Source of the DNA: Chara braunii
Lineage: Eukaryota; Streptophyta; Charophyceae; Charales; Characeae
DNA: 64,000 nucleotides
Reading direction: 5' to 3'
Assembly (NCBI GenBank): GCA_003427395.1
Contig: BFEA01000083.1
Coordinates: 427,936 to 491,935 of the forward strand
The notes under the pieces were generated by a model. It searched no databases and had not been told where the DNA came from. It worked only from the letters and a program-made list of their open reading frames with translations. A program made the position numbers and the translations under genes. Below, piece by piece: positions 54,301-64,000 of this stretch (the first letter of the stretch is position 1; every line of letters begins with the position of its first letter).

Positions 54301-57300
54301 GGACAAGAGCATCAGATCAATCGTCGATGGTATCGCGTTGCAGTTAATTGTTGACTTTGTATAGGGGTGTACAAGACAGGCCCATCGTCGATTGCCTGCA
54401 GCGCCCGCCGACTTGAACTTGTGTGCTAGATCGACTGATCGTTGAAGACTTCCACTGTCTTGAAAGTCCTTCTGTACGAACCTGCAGGGCAGAACAATCG
54501 CCAAATGAAGTTTCAGCCTACTCGACGCATATCAGTCTGGGTTTGCGAGACACGAACTGCAGCAAGCCATGGTAACATGTTCCTGGCTGTGGATAATTGA
54601 CTGCTCTCTGTTGGTAAATCTGTGACTCGGAGCTTCTTCCTCTCTTACAAACTCTAGTGTGCTTTGGGGGGGGGGAGAAGCCATAGGCTGGTGTTGCGAG
54701 TTGCACACCTCTCTTAGTCCGACTGACTAATCATGAGAGGGCATCGGTCTCCACTGTCCTAACCCTCATAAATATTAATGATTAAATTTTTTTTCTTTTA
54801 TTCCATCTTATTTATTGCTCCTACTTCTCGAGGTATGTTAAAGGGATAGGCTTCCTCGTTCTCTTTTCGTAGTTGTGAAAATGTCGAGCCACCGAGTGTA
54901 ATCCCCCTTACAGAAGGAAGAGACTGCAACTCCCGCTGCAATGTGCTATTATGAAACTGGTCAAAGTTGAAAATGGCCGTGTGGGGGAACTTTACAGTTT
55001 GACGGCTAGCATTATGAATTATCTATGATCTGTTACTGAATCGAGACCGTTGTGGAATTCACGAAAAGAAAGTGAAAAGGTAGAACATAGCGAAGGCGCT
55101 CGCTAAGGACCCCTAAGGCGAGGACAGTGGGTGGCAAACACTGTTGATGCGGGGTTCAACCGTTTAGTGCGTTCTTCCACCCTTGAACTCACAGGGCATC
55201 GCGACTTACCCCTGAAAGTCGTACGATTTGATTGTTATATATAGCTTGGTTGCCTCGACTCGACCTGTAGATTAAACATATTTGCTTTTGTGCCTTGTTG
55301 CGCTAAGTGTCGCAAGGCGCAACTGCGGCGTACTAGCGCTGCTCGCTGGACCGTGTCGGTCCGGTTGCTTGGGATTGAAAGTGGTCGCCGTACATACGAA
55401 CCAGTGGGTGATTAGCTTGCGAAGTTGAAGGGTGTGAATGGTGCGGGTCATTGTGCATGCTCGACTTATTGTCCATGGTCTGCTATTGGGAGGTTCTGAG
55501 TGTGAGCATGCCACTGAGACCGGACAGTCAAGGTTGCACCTGGGCTCAGGGCAGCCCAAGATACTCTAGGAAGGGGCACACGACAATATAAGCCGTAGTT
55601 TGCGTAGAGTCCCTGCCTAGTACGCGTTTTAAGTCTCACATTCGGATCTTGATTAGTACTGCAAGGACCTATATTGGGGGCCTGTGTTAGCCTTGGTGCG
55701 CATGGCTGGACTTGCAGCAAGGCCTGTACCCTCCTATTTGATGTTATGTAAGGAGATCGCCCCAACAACCGGGTATAGGCCGTGAACCTTGGCGCTACGC
55801 ACTCTTCCGAAGCAAAGAGATAGCAGGTGAATAGATAAACACTTTGAGCGGATTCCCGATTTTTGGTAACCAACATCCTGTTGTCGGGCGGCGCATCGTC
55901 GGAGTCTCTCGGTTTGCGCATGAGTAGTGTCAGGTAGGCAAAGGAGAAAGGCGAATGTAGTCAAATTGAGAGTCGCGCTAAGTGCGTTGGGAAGCAGAAC
56001 TGAAGATGGCGGAAGGTAGTTCGGGTATGGCGGGAAAGAGAGTCGTGTAGCTTAGTGAGTCCTCGATGAAGTTTGGCAAGGGAGAAAACAAATTTGGGGT
56101 TATCACCCCGGGCGAACCAAATTGTGAAAGTCGGAATCTGCGTTGGAGTCGTGATATCGGCGCTACGCAGGTTGTGAGTTGTGCATAGTGAGAAAAGGCG
56201 AGCGAGGCGCAGCCGAAACGAGACTGTGCGTGCGTTATTCGACTGAATCGATCGAAAGGAGAGTCGGCGTAGGGGTTTAGAGGGCTGGCGGGCCCGGATC
56301 TGTGGTTAAAATAGGACTTATGCTAGTGCAGGAAGAAGTGGAAGGGTAGAACGGTTGAGTGGTGATGGCGGAGGAAAAAAATGGAGAAGGAGCACGGGAT
56401 GGATAGTGAATCTCGCCCCATTCTTATCGAAAACGGGCGATCGAAGATGTTAGACTAAGGTCCCGATAGATTCCGAGTTCGATGGTAGCGATTAGTTATT
56501 GTGATAGGATGGCGTTACGATAGTACGGAATTCAGGGACTGCGCGATAGTAGGATGTGTTTATATCGAAGAAACTGAGGAAGATGAGCCTCAATTGTTCC
56601 TTCATGAGATCGGTCAAGGTAAGGTTTTAAAGCGGAGTTCAGAGGTGAAGTGTGATGGATTATAGAATTAGTTTTTTAGGGTAGTAAGTAAATATGGCGT
56701 AGTGAGAAGTACAGGCTGCAAGGAGTAAAGGTAGTGCAAGCGCGCAAAGAGAGGGGAGGAGTGAAAGTGGCGCGAGCCTGAGCTCAACTGTGGGAAGCGA
56801 GCACTTACCTGTGAGCGAGGTTGCCCGAGGTACAGGCAAGAATATACAGGGATAAGGGAAAGCGCTGCAGTTTAAGGTGGTGATAGTAGCTTCGATCGAA
56901 GTGCTTGTCTGCATGATCACGAACGGGACGTACGAGCTGTCAGCAGAAGATCCATTTGAGTTCCACTCACCCGGAGAAGCGTGAAGCCTAGCTTGGAGAC
57001 TTACCTATCGGCCCGTGCGTTGTTTGTCCAATGTGGAAGGCCGAAGGCGCAAGAGCGCTCTTTTGTTTGATTGAGAGAATTCTCGCGTAAAGTCTCTGAG
57101 CATCCCAAACAGCTCGGCGGTCGTTGGCTAGGGCGAGTGACCGTACTTTTTTGTGGTTTCCTGCTGATAACCTACTTGTCCCAATGTATGGCATTCGCTT
57201 AGAAATCTAAGCGAAGGACTTCGTACTTCGTACCTTCCGAGGTGTTCCAGCACACAGCGAGATTACGAGGCTCATTTTCGAACCTCAGGATGCTTTTTGA

Positions 57301-57399
57301 ACTTTATCTTCATCTCTTGTGATTGAGAAATGAAAGACGGACTTTCTTCTTTCTCTCTCCAGATATAATTGAGTATAGAGAGTGGGTAAGTAAACAAGA
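51347..57399. other. Six-kilobase interval without recognisable gene
   Basis: I find no domain, RNA gene or LTR boundary in this stretch. Frames are short and overlap on both strands. 51600-52150 looks organelle-like in composition, and AAGATTTATGTTTTA at 51958 also occurs at 58351. From 52800 to 56950 the sequence is GA-rich on the plus strand with CTTACCTG at 56804. Part of it is probably retroelement leader or LTR. Confidence 0.45.
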
Positions 57400-57512
57400 T
57401 TGCGCAAAGTACGAAATTGGAAAAACACAAAATGGTTAGTGAAGGGCGAAGCTCAGTGTATAAGCGACGCCTTGCTATCACGAATTCAAGATCAAAAGTT
57501 TTTGGACTTAAG
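57400..57512 (+). pseudogene. Second copy of the group II intron RT fragment
   Basis: These 113 bp match 24572-24684 with few changes. The frame reads RKVRNWKNTKWLVKGEAQC, then LLSRIQDQKFLDL. It keeps a Trp codon where the first copy has a stop. The match starts at ATTGCGCAAAGTAC and ends at TTTTTGGACTTAA, both abrupt. Confidence 0.75.
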
Positions 57513-57961
57513 TTGCGAACATTTTTTGAATAACTTTGCCATAACTTGTAATAGTCAATTTTCTGATAGATTTATAGACAAAGTGGAGAAAACAAGGAAG
57601 CAGTATGGGATGTATTTTAAGGGAGCAAACATAAATCCTAAAGTACATGAATTACATAAAAGGAGGAGATGCTTTAAGGATACCGGGTGCTATCTGGAGT
57701 ACTATTATTGAAATAATAGTTGTAAGATTTGAGAAGGAATGGAAGGAACTACCCGAAAACACACTGAAGGAATATAACGAGAAAGCTCATGGGATAGTTA
57801 ACATTCTTACGCAACTGGAATTTATGAAGGAAAACAGAGCTCTGGCGGACTTTCTCATAGAGAAATGGGTACATGAAGATACAAGGACCCCGACAGGGCA
57901 CACTTCTTACATTAAGTTGAAGAAGGTTGTTTGTGAAAACAGCTGGAGATATCAGAAGTGA
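57513..57961 (+). pseudogene. Unidentified coding remnant, possibly dynamin-like stalk
   Basis: Two overlapping frames make one continuous protein-like sequence with a shift near 57650: FLNNFAITCNSQFSDRFIDK, TRKQYGMYFKGANINPKVHE, then IPGAIWSTIIEIIVVRFEKE and MKENRALADFLIEKWVHED. It is rich in charged helices. The middle part resembles the stalk of large dynamin-related GTPases (an IPG turn followed by a long amphipathic helix), but I could not confirm this. It lies between two mitochondrial pieces, so it may be a nuclear gene fragment or an organelle reading frame. Confidence 0.35.
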
Positions 57962-58019
57962 GAATGCTGACATGAGTAACAAAAAATCAGGTGAAAGACA
58001 TGATCGTCGAAAGTTCAAG

Positions 58020-58215
58020 GGTTTCTGCGTTCAGTCAATTTACGCAGAGTGAATCGGTCCTTAAGGAAACCCCGAAAGGCGGCGCCGATGAGTACTAGAA
58101 AGTGACTAAGGAAACCCCGAAAGGCGGCGTCGATGGGTACTAGAAAGTGACGAAATTTGAATTAAGCTAGCGCTACTAAACAAAACAAAAATTGGATGAT
58201 TGGACTGGGCCTCAA
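58020..58215 (+). rRNA. rrnL: Mitochondrial LSU rRNA fragment, copy 1
   Basis: GAGTGAATCGGTCC, TAAGGAAACCCCGAAAGGCG and GCCGATGAGTACTAG correspond to the 23S rRNA stretch CAGGGTGAGTCGACC...CGAAAGGCG-TAGTCGATGG (around E. coli 1360-1430). A 46-bp part is present twice in tandem here (58062-58107 and 58108-58153). The fragment ends at GGGCCTCAATTT and then an unrelated reading frame begins. Confidence 0.82.
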
Positions 58216-58436
58216 TTTATGAATCAAAATTGCGTACGTTCAATGGGAGAAATGAGTGTATCGCAAGTGATCAAAAGAAAGGCACTAGAAAAAGACACTC
58301 CATCATTTGTTTTTCAAAGTGATCGCTTCGCGCGTTTTCATAAACCCAAGATTTATGTTTTACGCGAGCAACGCAGGAAAAGTAGATTATTAGCTAAAAC
58401 TAAGAAACACCTACTTCCAACGTTACTAGGAGAGGG
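58216..58436 (+). other. Unidentified basic reading frame between two rRNA copies
   Basis: From ATG at 58219 the frame reads MNQNCVRSMGEMSVSQVIKR, then FVFQSDRFARFHKPKIYVLR and EQRRKSRLLAKTKKHLLP, and it runs into the next rRNA copy. The product would be strongly basic, like a small ribosomal protein, but I do not recognise a family. It interrupts the rRNA sequence exactly at CTCAATTT. Confidence 0.35.
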
Positions 58437-58620
58437 TTTCTGCGTTCAGTCAATCTACGCAGAGTGAATCGGTCCCTAAGGAAACCCCGAAAGGCGGCGC
58501 CGATGGGTACTAGAAAGTGACGAAATTTGAATTAAGCTAGCGCTACTGAACAAAACAAAATTGGATGATTGGACAGGGCCTCAATTTCCGGGAAAAAACT
58601 TCTAGAATCAATTGTAGATT
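58437..58620 (+). rRNA. rrnL: Mitochondrial LSU rRNA fragment, copy 2
   Basis: This repeats copy 1 without its internal tandem duplication and continues further, through TTGGATGATTGGACAGGGCC and CCGGGAAAAAACTTCTAGAA to TTGAACCGTACCCG, the counterpart of E. coli 23S CAGGAAAAGCCTCTAAG...AAATCGTACC (around 1640-1680). It shows the uninterrupted order that copy 1 lost. Confidence 0.85.
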
Positions 58621-58960
58621 GAACCGTACCCGCCAGACATCCCATATATATAAGATGGGATGATGATACAGTCTGAACTTCCAGGCGGCTGGAAGCTCAA
58701 GCGTTTCGCTTGGGATCTAATCAACACTTCGTGCCTCCAGGCGCGGACTTGATTTATCAAAGTGTAGTACTTGACCTATCAATTTTCATTTCCAAGCGGG
58801 ATTAGATTAACACAATTGCCTAAAGAGTAACGGAGAGAAACACCTAACTCGCACGTTATTACGAGAACCCCGATCTTTACAAACTTCCAAGCAAGCCAGA
58901 TTAAGAATGAAATTTAAAAGGGGGGTTTTGAAGTGCTAAGGCCCAAGTGCCCGCACAACA
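58621..58960 (+). other. Probable group I intron remnant in LSU rRNA
   Basis: After the conserved AACCGTACCC the rRNA stops matching. GATGATACAGTCTGAACTTC (58660-58679) resembles a group I intron P7 core, similar to the minus-strand one at 28042-28061. A CCCATATA...TATATGGG-type helix lies just before it. No endonuclease frame is seen. Confidence 0.45.
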
Positions 58961-59640
58961 ATAGTTTGAGAGCTAGGTTCGAGGTTTACAAAGGCCAACT
59001 AGCTGCTAGAGAAGCGTGAGACTATTCATATAGGAAAGAGGAAAGCGAAGGTATGCTTTGTTAGTTATAAAGGGATATAGAGGTTCTACGAGCTTGTAAG
59101 GCGGGTTTCGGCGGGCAGGATGCGCCTTCTAGGCGATGCGATCCAGAGGTAACTTTGGAGTATAGCCTGCCGCGAGGTAGCAGCCTTAGTTCGTCGGCTG
59201 GGCCCTGCTTATCCCACCAAGTCGGATTAGTTGGAGTCGAATTGCAAAGACAGATACTTACCTGCTGGCCGGAGTGTTGATCAGTTGTCGCCTGGGGTTA
59301 TCGGGGACCGGCCGCATGGTTGGAGGGACTAAGTCTGTGGAAGAGGGGTATTGCTGTGATCTTGGAGAACCGCCAGAGAGTCACTGGCCCGCACAGGGCA
59401 CCTGCTGCTGGTGCGCTACTCATCATATTGTACGGTATGACTGAAGGCAAGCTGCGGGGCTGCAGACTCACCTCTTGGTCACCAATGTCGTTGACTGTCG
59501 AACGGAGCAGCAGCCAGTCGGCCGTGAAGGTGCAGGATTGCTTGTGGCCCGCATAGAGTTCACGGAAAGAGAAGGGGGATACTGCAGCGAGATTGGGAGG
59601 GTCGCTAGAAAGGTCAACAACCGGCGGTTTGACTTGAGTT
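58961..59640. other. Interval without recognised gene
   Basis: No gene is seen. A CTTACCTG octamer lies at 59257. The right end merges into F2b. Confidence 0.4.
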
Positions 59641-61520
59641 TTGCCAAGCTGCTGTCCACTCTGGCCATCATTGCGGGGCCCTCAGGAGCACGAAGGTTTC
59701 AAGGCCCTCTCTTGCGAGTCGAGTCAGTCCCTCTCTTGTATCTCGAGCGTCTGAAACCCCTCCTTCTGTCATTCTTACTTGTAAGTCTAGACTTGTTCTG
59801 AGAGGAAGGCGGCAGACGGGATTGCAACCCGTAGGACCGCAAGAAGATTCAGCGGGGAGTCAGCCCACCGATTGCGGGAGCTCTATCGGAATTCAGGAGG
59901 AGTTCTGGAGGCAGGGAATTGAGAGGTAACCATTGCTTTCCCTCTATAAACCCGATTATAAACCCCTATCTGTATTCCTTGTTGCGTTTTGATTGAGCAC
60001 ACTGAGTGCATCCCTACTTTCACTTTGAGTTTGACTTTCAGGATATGATCCAGACTAAGTAAAGGAATGTGTGTGTAATGTCAGTTTCAGTTTCATTGTT
60101 TGACTGAAAGCAGATTATGGGATTGCATTTGGGGGAAGGAAGGGAGGAAGGCAGTATTGCTTCCTCGACTGGGTCCAAAGGTTGGGCAAGTCTCCATAAG
60201 TTTGGGGAGGCCCAGTGTTATGTTTGGTTTGAATTGCCTGGAGAACTTGGAGAACCAGACATGTTCCATAAGTTTGGGTGGTCTGGTTGCTCTGACTTGC
60301 GAGGGCTGACTGTGATCGACTTTTCAGGGACAAAGCATGTTCCATAAGTTTGGGCGGCTTGGTCGTCTTGTTCTGAACGAAGAGGTCTGAGCATGTTCCA
60401 TAAGTTTGGGTGGCTCAGCCTCTTGCTGCTTTGGCTTCAAGAGAATAAACCAGGCTGAGGACCAGACATGTTCCATAAGTTTGGGTGGTCTTGGTCCAAT
60501 GCCACGCACATGCTGGAACTGGGAGGTTATAAACTTGCTATATTTTATTATTTCCTTACTTATGACCAGGCTAGTCAGATAGTGTTCCATAAGTTTGGGT
60601 GGTCTGACTATAGCTTATCACCAAGTGAAGAGAGTACTAATTAAGAGTAAGCTTGTGGTACGAAGGGGAATATTGAATCTCGAGCTAAAGATGATCGGTT
60701 CAGCTATATGCTACCTTAAAAGATTAAATTGTAGATAATTATATAAAACTGGGTTACTTAAACAGCTCAGGGCGACTAGGGTGACCTAGTCATATGCCCA
60801 AAGAAGAGAAAAGTTGTTGTGCCCTATGTTTGTGTATACTCAATTGCAGAGCTAGACATATTCCATAAGTTTGGGTGGCCTAGCCTTATGCCCTATGTAA
60901 GCTGGGTATAAAGGGATAAATCATTGAAAGACTATGAATTATTATTTGACAAGGTTAACTTCGGGCTGGTGAGAGTACTTACTTTTGTGGTTTGGCCTTG
61001 CATGTGGTTGAGTGAGATTACTACTTGGATTGAGTTTCAGTCTGGCAGGTAGTTGCTTTAGATGCTCGCCACGTGCTAGAATGATAGGAGGTAGTTTCAA
61101 TTCCTGCATTTTCTGAGCTAAGTTTTTATTACTTGGGTCAATTTTTGCATTTTCTGAGATTTTTTATTATGCTTGGTCTTGTATAAATTTGGGTAAGTGA
61201 CTTTCTCTATGGGAAGCGCTGCCGGAATTCCTACAAAACCAAGGAGTTAGTCAGATTTTGTCTTTTCAAAGTTCAACTAGTCTGACTTTTATATGTGACT
61301 TAGTAAAAATCTGGAAAGTCCCCTTTTGTGAAGGGAGTGCTGCCCAAATTTTTGCTAATTCAGGGAGTTAGACAAAATTGGATTTCGAAAAGTCAAAGTC
61401 ATTTTAGATTATGAACTTAGCTTTGAATAAATCTTGGATTAACACTCTTTCTAAAGGAAGTGTTGCCGAAATTTTTACAAATCTAAGGTGTTAGATAAAT
61501 TTCGTCTTAGTTGAGTTCAT
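59641..61520 (+). mobile_element. F2 non-coding repeat, copy b, left part
   Basis: This is the homologue of 19241-21130. It is interrupted at 61520 by an F1 copy and resumes at 62568. It keeps the GGCGGCAG...GATTGCAACCC block, the hairpin array and the start of the 120-bp tandem array. No protein is encoded. Confidence 0.7.
60183..60884 (+). repeat. Hairpin array in F2b: constant loop, changing stems
   Basis: Seven copies of a loop, consensus TTCCATAAGTTTGGGTG, are each enclosed by a different self-complementary stem. Stems are TGGGC/GCCCA (60183/60210), AACCAGAC/GTCTGGTT (60253/60281), GACAAAGC/GCTTGGTC with one mismatch (60329/60357), CTGAGC/GCTCAG (60387/60413), GGACCAGAC/GTCTTGGTCC with a bulge (60459/60488), TAGTCAGA/TCTGACTA (60572/60603) and GCTAG/CTAGC (60851/60880). 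Most loops are 20 nt. All are in one orientation, 50-130 bp apart except the last. Confidence 0.85.
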
Positions 61521-62567
61521 GTTTGGTCTGAGTTGCAAGGAACATGAATATGGTCGAAGCAAAGATATCCAAATTGCAAAATCACACTGAAGTCCAAGTA
61601 GTCAAAGCAAGAGCAGATAGCACAATGGAACCGAGTAACCATCCATTTGAGAACGATACAAAAGAATCGTGAGTCAATGTCCAAGCCCAATCGGGCAACA
61701 CCAACAACATAACCCAATGTAGCTCTCTCTCTTGAATGGCGCCAGGCGCCCTACCTAGTCTACAGCCTATCACTACGACTACAACATGAAAGCAACCAGA
61801 CAACTTGACGACCAGCGAGTGATGATGTCAACTCCAATGCCGACCTCCTCTCCACCAGGTACCTCTTTCTCTTCACCCTCACTCTCCCTTGTTATCCCAC
61901 ACAACGCCCTTCACCTCCGAAGAACCACCTTCGCCCTTCACCTCCTCTGCGCCCACAGGCAGCCCGGCTATGGCCGACAGTGCCCTGCGCCCAGGCAACG
62001 CTCCCCCGCTTAGCGCTAGCCTGCCTCTACTCAGCCTAGCGCAACTCAACACCTCACATTCGCGCAACGTGCCGACATTGCTCGCAATGGCCAAGATCCC
62101 TGCCCACGCGCCCTCTCTGCCTATATGCCAGTGTTGCGTGTGGGCGGCCTGCCTTGAGCCTGCTCCTGGGCCCCAGTACCTGTAACCAGGCGCAATGTGG
62201 TTGTGGCCCATGAAGTACAGTTGTGCCTCTTTCATCCAGGCCTGCGTCCAAATTCAGATAGTGGACCGGTTTCCCATTGGCATTTTCGGCCTCTATTTCC
62301 AGCATGCAATGTTGGCCTCACGTATATGTGCCCAAGGCCTAACCAACTCTGAAAGGCCCTGGTCCTTCTGCATTTGCTGCATTTGCAGAGATTCGGAACT
62401 CGGTGCACTTCAACTAACTGGCGTGCGGCAACTGTATGGACCCCACTTCGTGAAATGTTTGAACAGAGGGCTCTCGTCAATTTGCTGGCCCGCCTTCACT
62501 TAGGGCGGGCACGATGCTTGCAGGGGGCCTTGGCCCATAACATGTTCATTACGGCAAGGGCCTCATA
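61521..62567. repeat. F1 dispersed repeat, copy d, inserted into F2b
   Basis: The 1,047-bp insert is flanked by the perfect 8-bp direct repeat GAGTTCAT (61513-61520 and 62568-62575). F2a shows the uninterrupted sequence at the corresponding place (about 21150). The insert carries the F1 landmarks, including TTGCAAGGAACATGAATATG and the CCCGCCTTCACTTAGGGCGGG-type hairpin at 62492-62512. An 8-bp duplication suits a hAT element better than an LTR, but no terminal inverted repeat is seen. Confidence 0.75.
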
Positions 62568-63530
62568 GAGTTCATATCTGATTAACTAAAAATATGAAAA
62601 GTCTTCTTTTAAACAAAATTTTTACTAGTTCAGGGAGTTAAACAAAATTTCACTTTCCATAATTAGAGTTAGATCTTGTTTTCGTATTTGAGTTATTATA
62701 AATTCTGAGAAGGCACTTTTCCTACGGGAAGCGGTGCCTAAATTTTCTTAGTTTAGAGGAGTTAGATTATTTTTGACAGGTGGCGACTTTGGCAATGCAC
62801 CCTGAATAGGGAAAATGCTGCCATAGGTCTACCTTACGTAAGGTACTGGCTTAGAGGTAGCCTAGGTTTAGCTTGTAGGAGGACCTTGGGTGAATGTGCT
62901 ACGGAGTTTTATTCTCCATACACTTATGAATTTAGCTTGGGTATTGGTCTGCCTTGTGTTACAGGTCCGCACAATTGTTTGATTCAGGATTTGGAATAGA
63001 TTCAACTTGATCCCACGAGGATCATCTTCTGTTATCACTGATAATAGGTCGGTTGTTGATTCGTCGGTTTACGACTTAACTCCAATTCATCCTCAATACT
63101 CAACCTAAAAGGCTTTAGCCCTGGTGGGTTTTATTGTTTTATTAAGGTTTTCACCCGGAGTTTTTTTGAATGGTCATTTAACAAAGGTACCGAGTATTTA
63201 ATGATGGGAGGTTGGACAAAGGCTGGGGTTTGCATGGCTAAAGCGAGGGGTATGAGAATATAGAATTGTTGAAGTTGACTCCGTGTAGTGTGTGGACTTT
63301 TGGTCGACTCTTTTGTTGTGTGTTTCAGACTTTGGATTTGACTGCTTGCAATCACACACATATATATGGCTGTAGGGAGTCCCACTGTGAGTATGAGAAA
63401 TGTTGGGAGTTCGTGTGGCCTAAGGAGCCCACGCTTAAGGGTTTAATTGGGGTCGAGGCTGAGAAAGGAAGAGAAGTTTCCTCCCTTTACTGATTGTTTG
63501 CTTTTTAAAGATTTTTTAGTCGGACGTTGG
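62568..63530 (+). mobile_element. F2 non-coding repeat, copy b, right part
   Basis: This continues F2b after the F1 insertion and matches 21150-22310. It includes GGGAAGCGGTGCC, GAGGAGTTAGATTAT, ATTCTCCATACACTTATG, TCCCACGAGGATCATCTTCTG and GGGAGTCCCACTGTGAG. It lacks the 160-bp tandem duplication seen in F2a. Confidence 0.7.
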
Positions 63531-64000
63531 TTCTGTGTCTGGATTTGAGGTCCTTGTCCAGGACATCCCAGGTCCTAGACTCCGCGTGGAAGGGATCACC
63601 CCTTGCGCAGGGCCTATTTGCCCTGCCACCGGGAGACTCAACCTAAAAGTCGGAGGTGCCGCGGAGGCCGCACGACTGTTCCTTCAGCCGTGCAATATTG
63701 TGAAGGGGTAGACCCTCATGCTACTTTGAGTATGACACTTGAGTATCATAAGTGGTACTCGAACCCACGAGGGACCGCTTGATTATGGGTACTACATAGT
63801 ACGCCATCATTGCGACTGCTTGTGTATGCCTGCATTGCGAGTCGATATGAGTTAGCCTTGCGTCTGTGCGATTTTATACTAAGTCTCGCGCGCGTCGCAT
63901 ATCCGATTTCCGCATCGGAAAGTTAGGGGATGACTACTAATGGACTAGGAGTGTTGTTGAGTTGTTTGTTTTATGTCGTTTTGTGTGTGTGCGTGTGTGT
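63531..64000. other. Right edge without recognised gene
   Basis: No gene is seen. The sequence holds CCAGGACATCCCAGGTCC and other short palindromes that faintly recall the foldback family, and ends in a GT-rich run cut by the window. Confidence 0.4.

Larger units (their letters stand above)
43369..64000 (+). other. Inferred following intron of the PGP synthase gene (runs past the window)
   Basis: The interval begins GTAAGTGAG. No further exon of the gene (the segment after the active site that completes the membrane domain) is recognised, so this intron would be at least 20.6 kb. An unrecognised short exon cannot be excluded. Confidence 0.5.

Noticed and set aside
55272-55964. Overlapping minus-strand frames of 76-151 codons
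   Set aside because: Open frames in three phases with no domain and no splice-site pattern; treated as chance in GC-balanced repeat sequence.
60183-60884. Possible CRISPR array
   Set aside because: The repeated part is a 17-20 nt loop, spacings are irregular, the variable parts are self-complementary stems, and the context is a eukaryotic repeat.

Overview
The window is a stretch of plant-type nuclear DNA that is mostly transposable elements and mitochondrial insertions, and most of it appears to lie inside the introns of one protein gene. The best guess for the organism is a streptophyte alga close to Chara. The reasons are land-plant-like mitochondrial genes (nad4 cut at the angiosperm intron positions, atp9 with a group II intron start, tatC, rrnL), plant-type Ty3/gypsy retrotransposons with an initiator-Met primer site, and very long repeat-filled introns. 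The species name is inference.

Two small exons, at 4235-4332 and 43318-43368 (+), together encode the complete CDP-alcohol phosphatidyltransferase signature of a phosphatidylglycerophosphate synthase. Both carry consensus splice sites and are in phase. The sequence between them would be one intron of 38,985 bp, and the next intron runs from 43369 to the right edge or beyond.

Layout: 1-4234 holds simple repeats, a 322-bp duplicated block and a complete non-autonomous hAT-like element with an 8-bp target duplication. 4333-19240 holds nested repeats: a 1-kb dispersed repeat called F1 here, a decayed minus-strand gypsy pol, a plus-strand gypsy gag, a minus-strand gag split by a solo LTR, and a fragment of gypsy RNase H. 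19241-22310 and 59641-63530 are two diverged copies of a non-coding 3-kb repeat called F2 here, which carries an array of hairpins with a constant loop and changing self-complementary stems. 24469-30375 is a rearranged cluster of mitochondrial pieces, and a second cluster lies at 57400-58960. 32272-41631 is one gypsy element with both LTRs, PBS, PPT and gag-protease-RNase H-integrase order, but its reverse transcriptase is missing and a 303-bp foldback element sits inside it. 44600-51350 holds more LTR-type sequence, a gag start and an integrase. 51347-57399 shows no recognisable gene.

No retrotransposon reading frame is intact, so the mobile genes are annotated as pseudogenes. Three Ns or runs of Ns are flanked by duplicated sequence and look like unresolved contig overlaps. 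F1 and F2 are names used only in this annotation. The items most worth following up are the F2 hairpin array and the giant PGP synthase intron.
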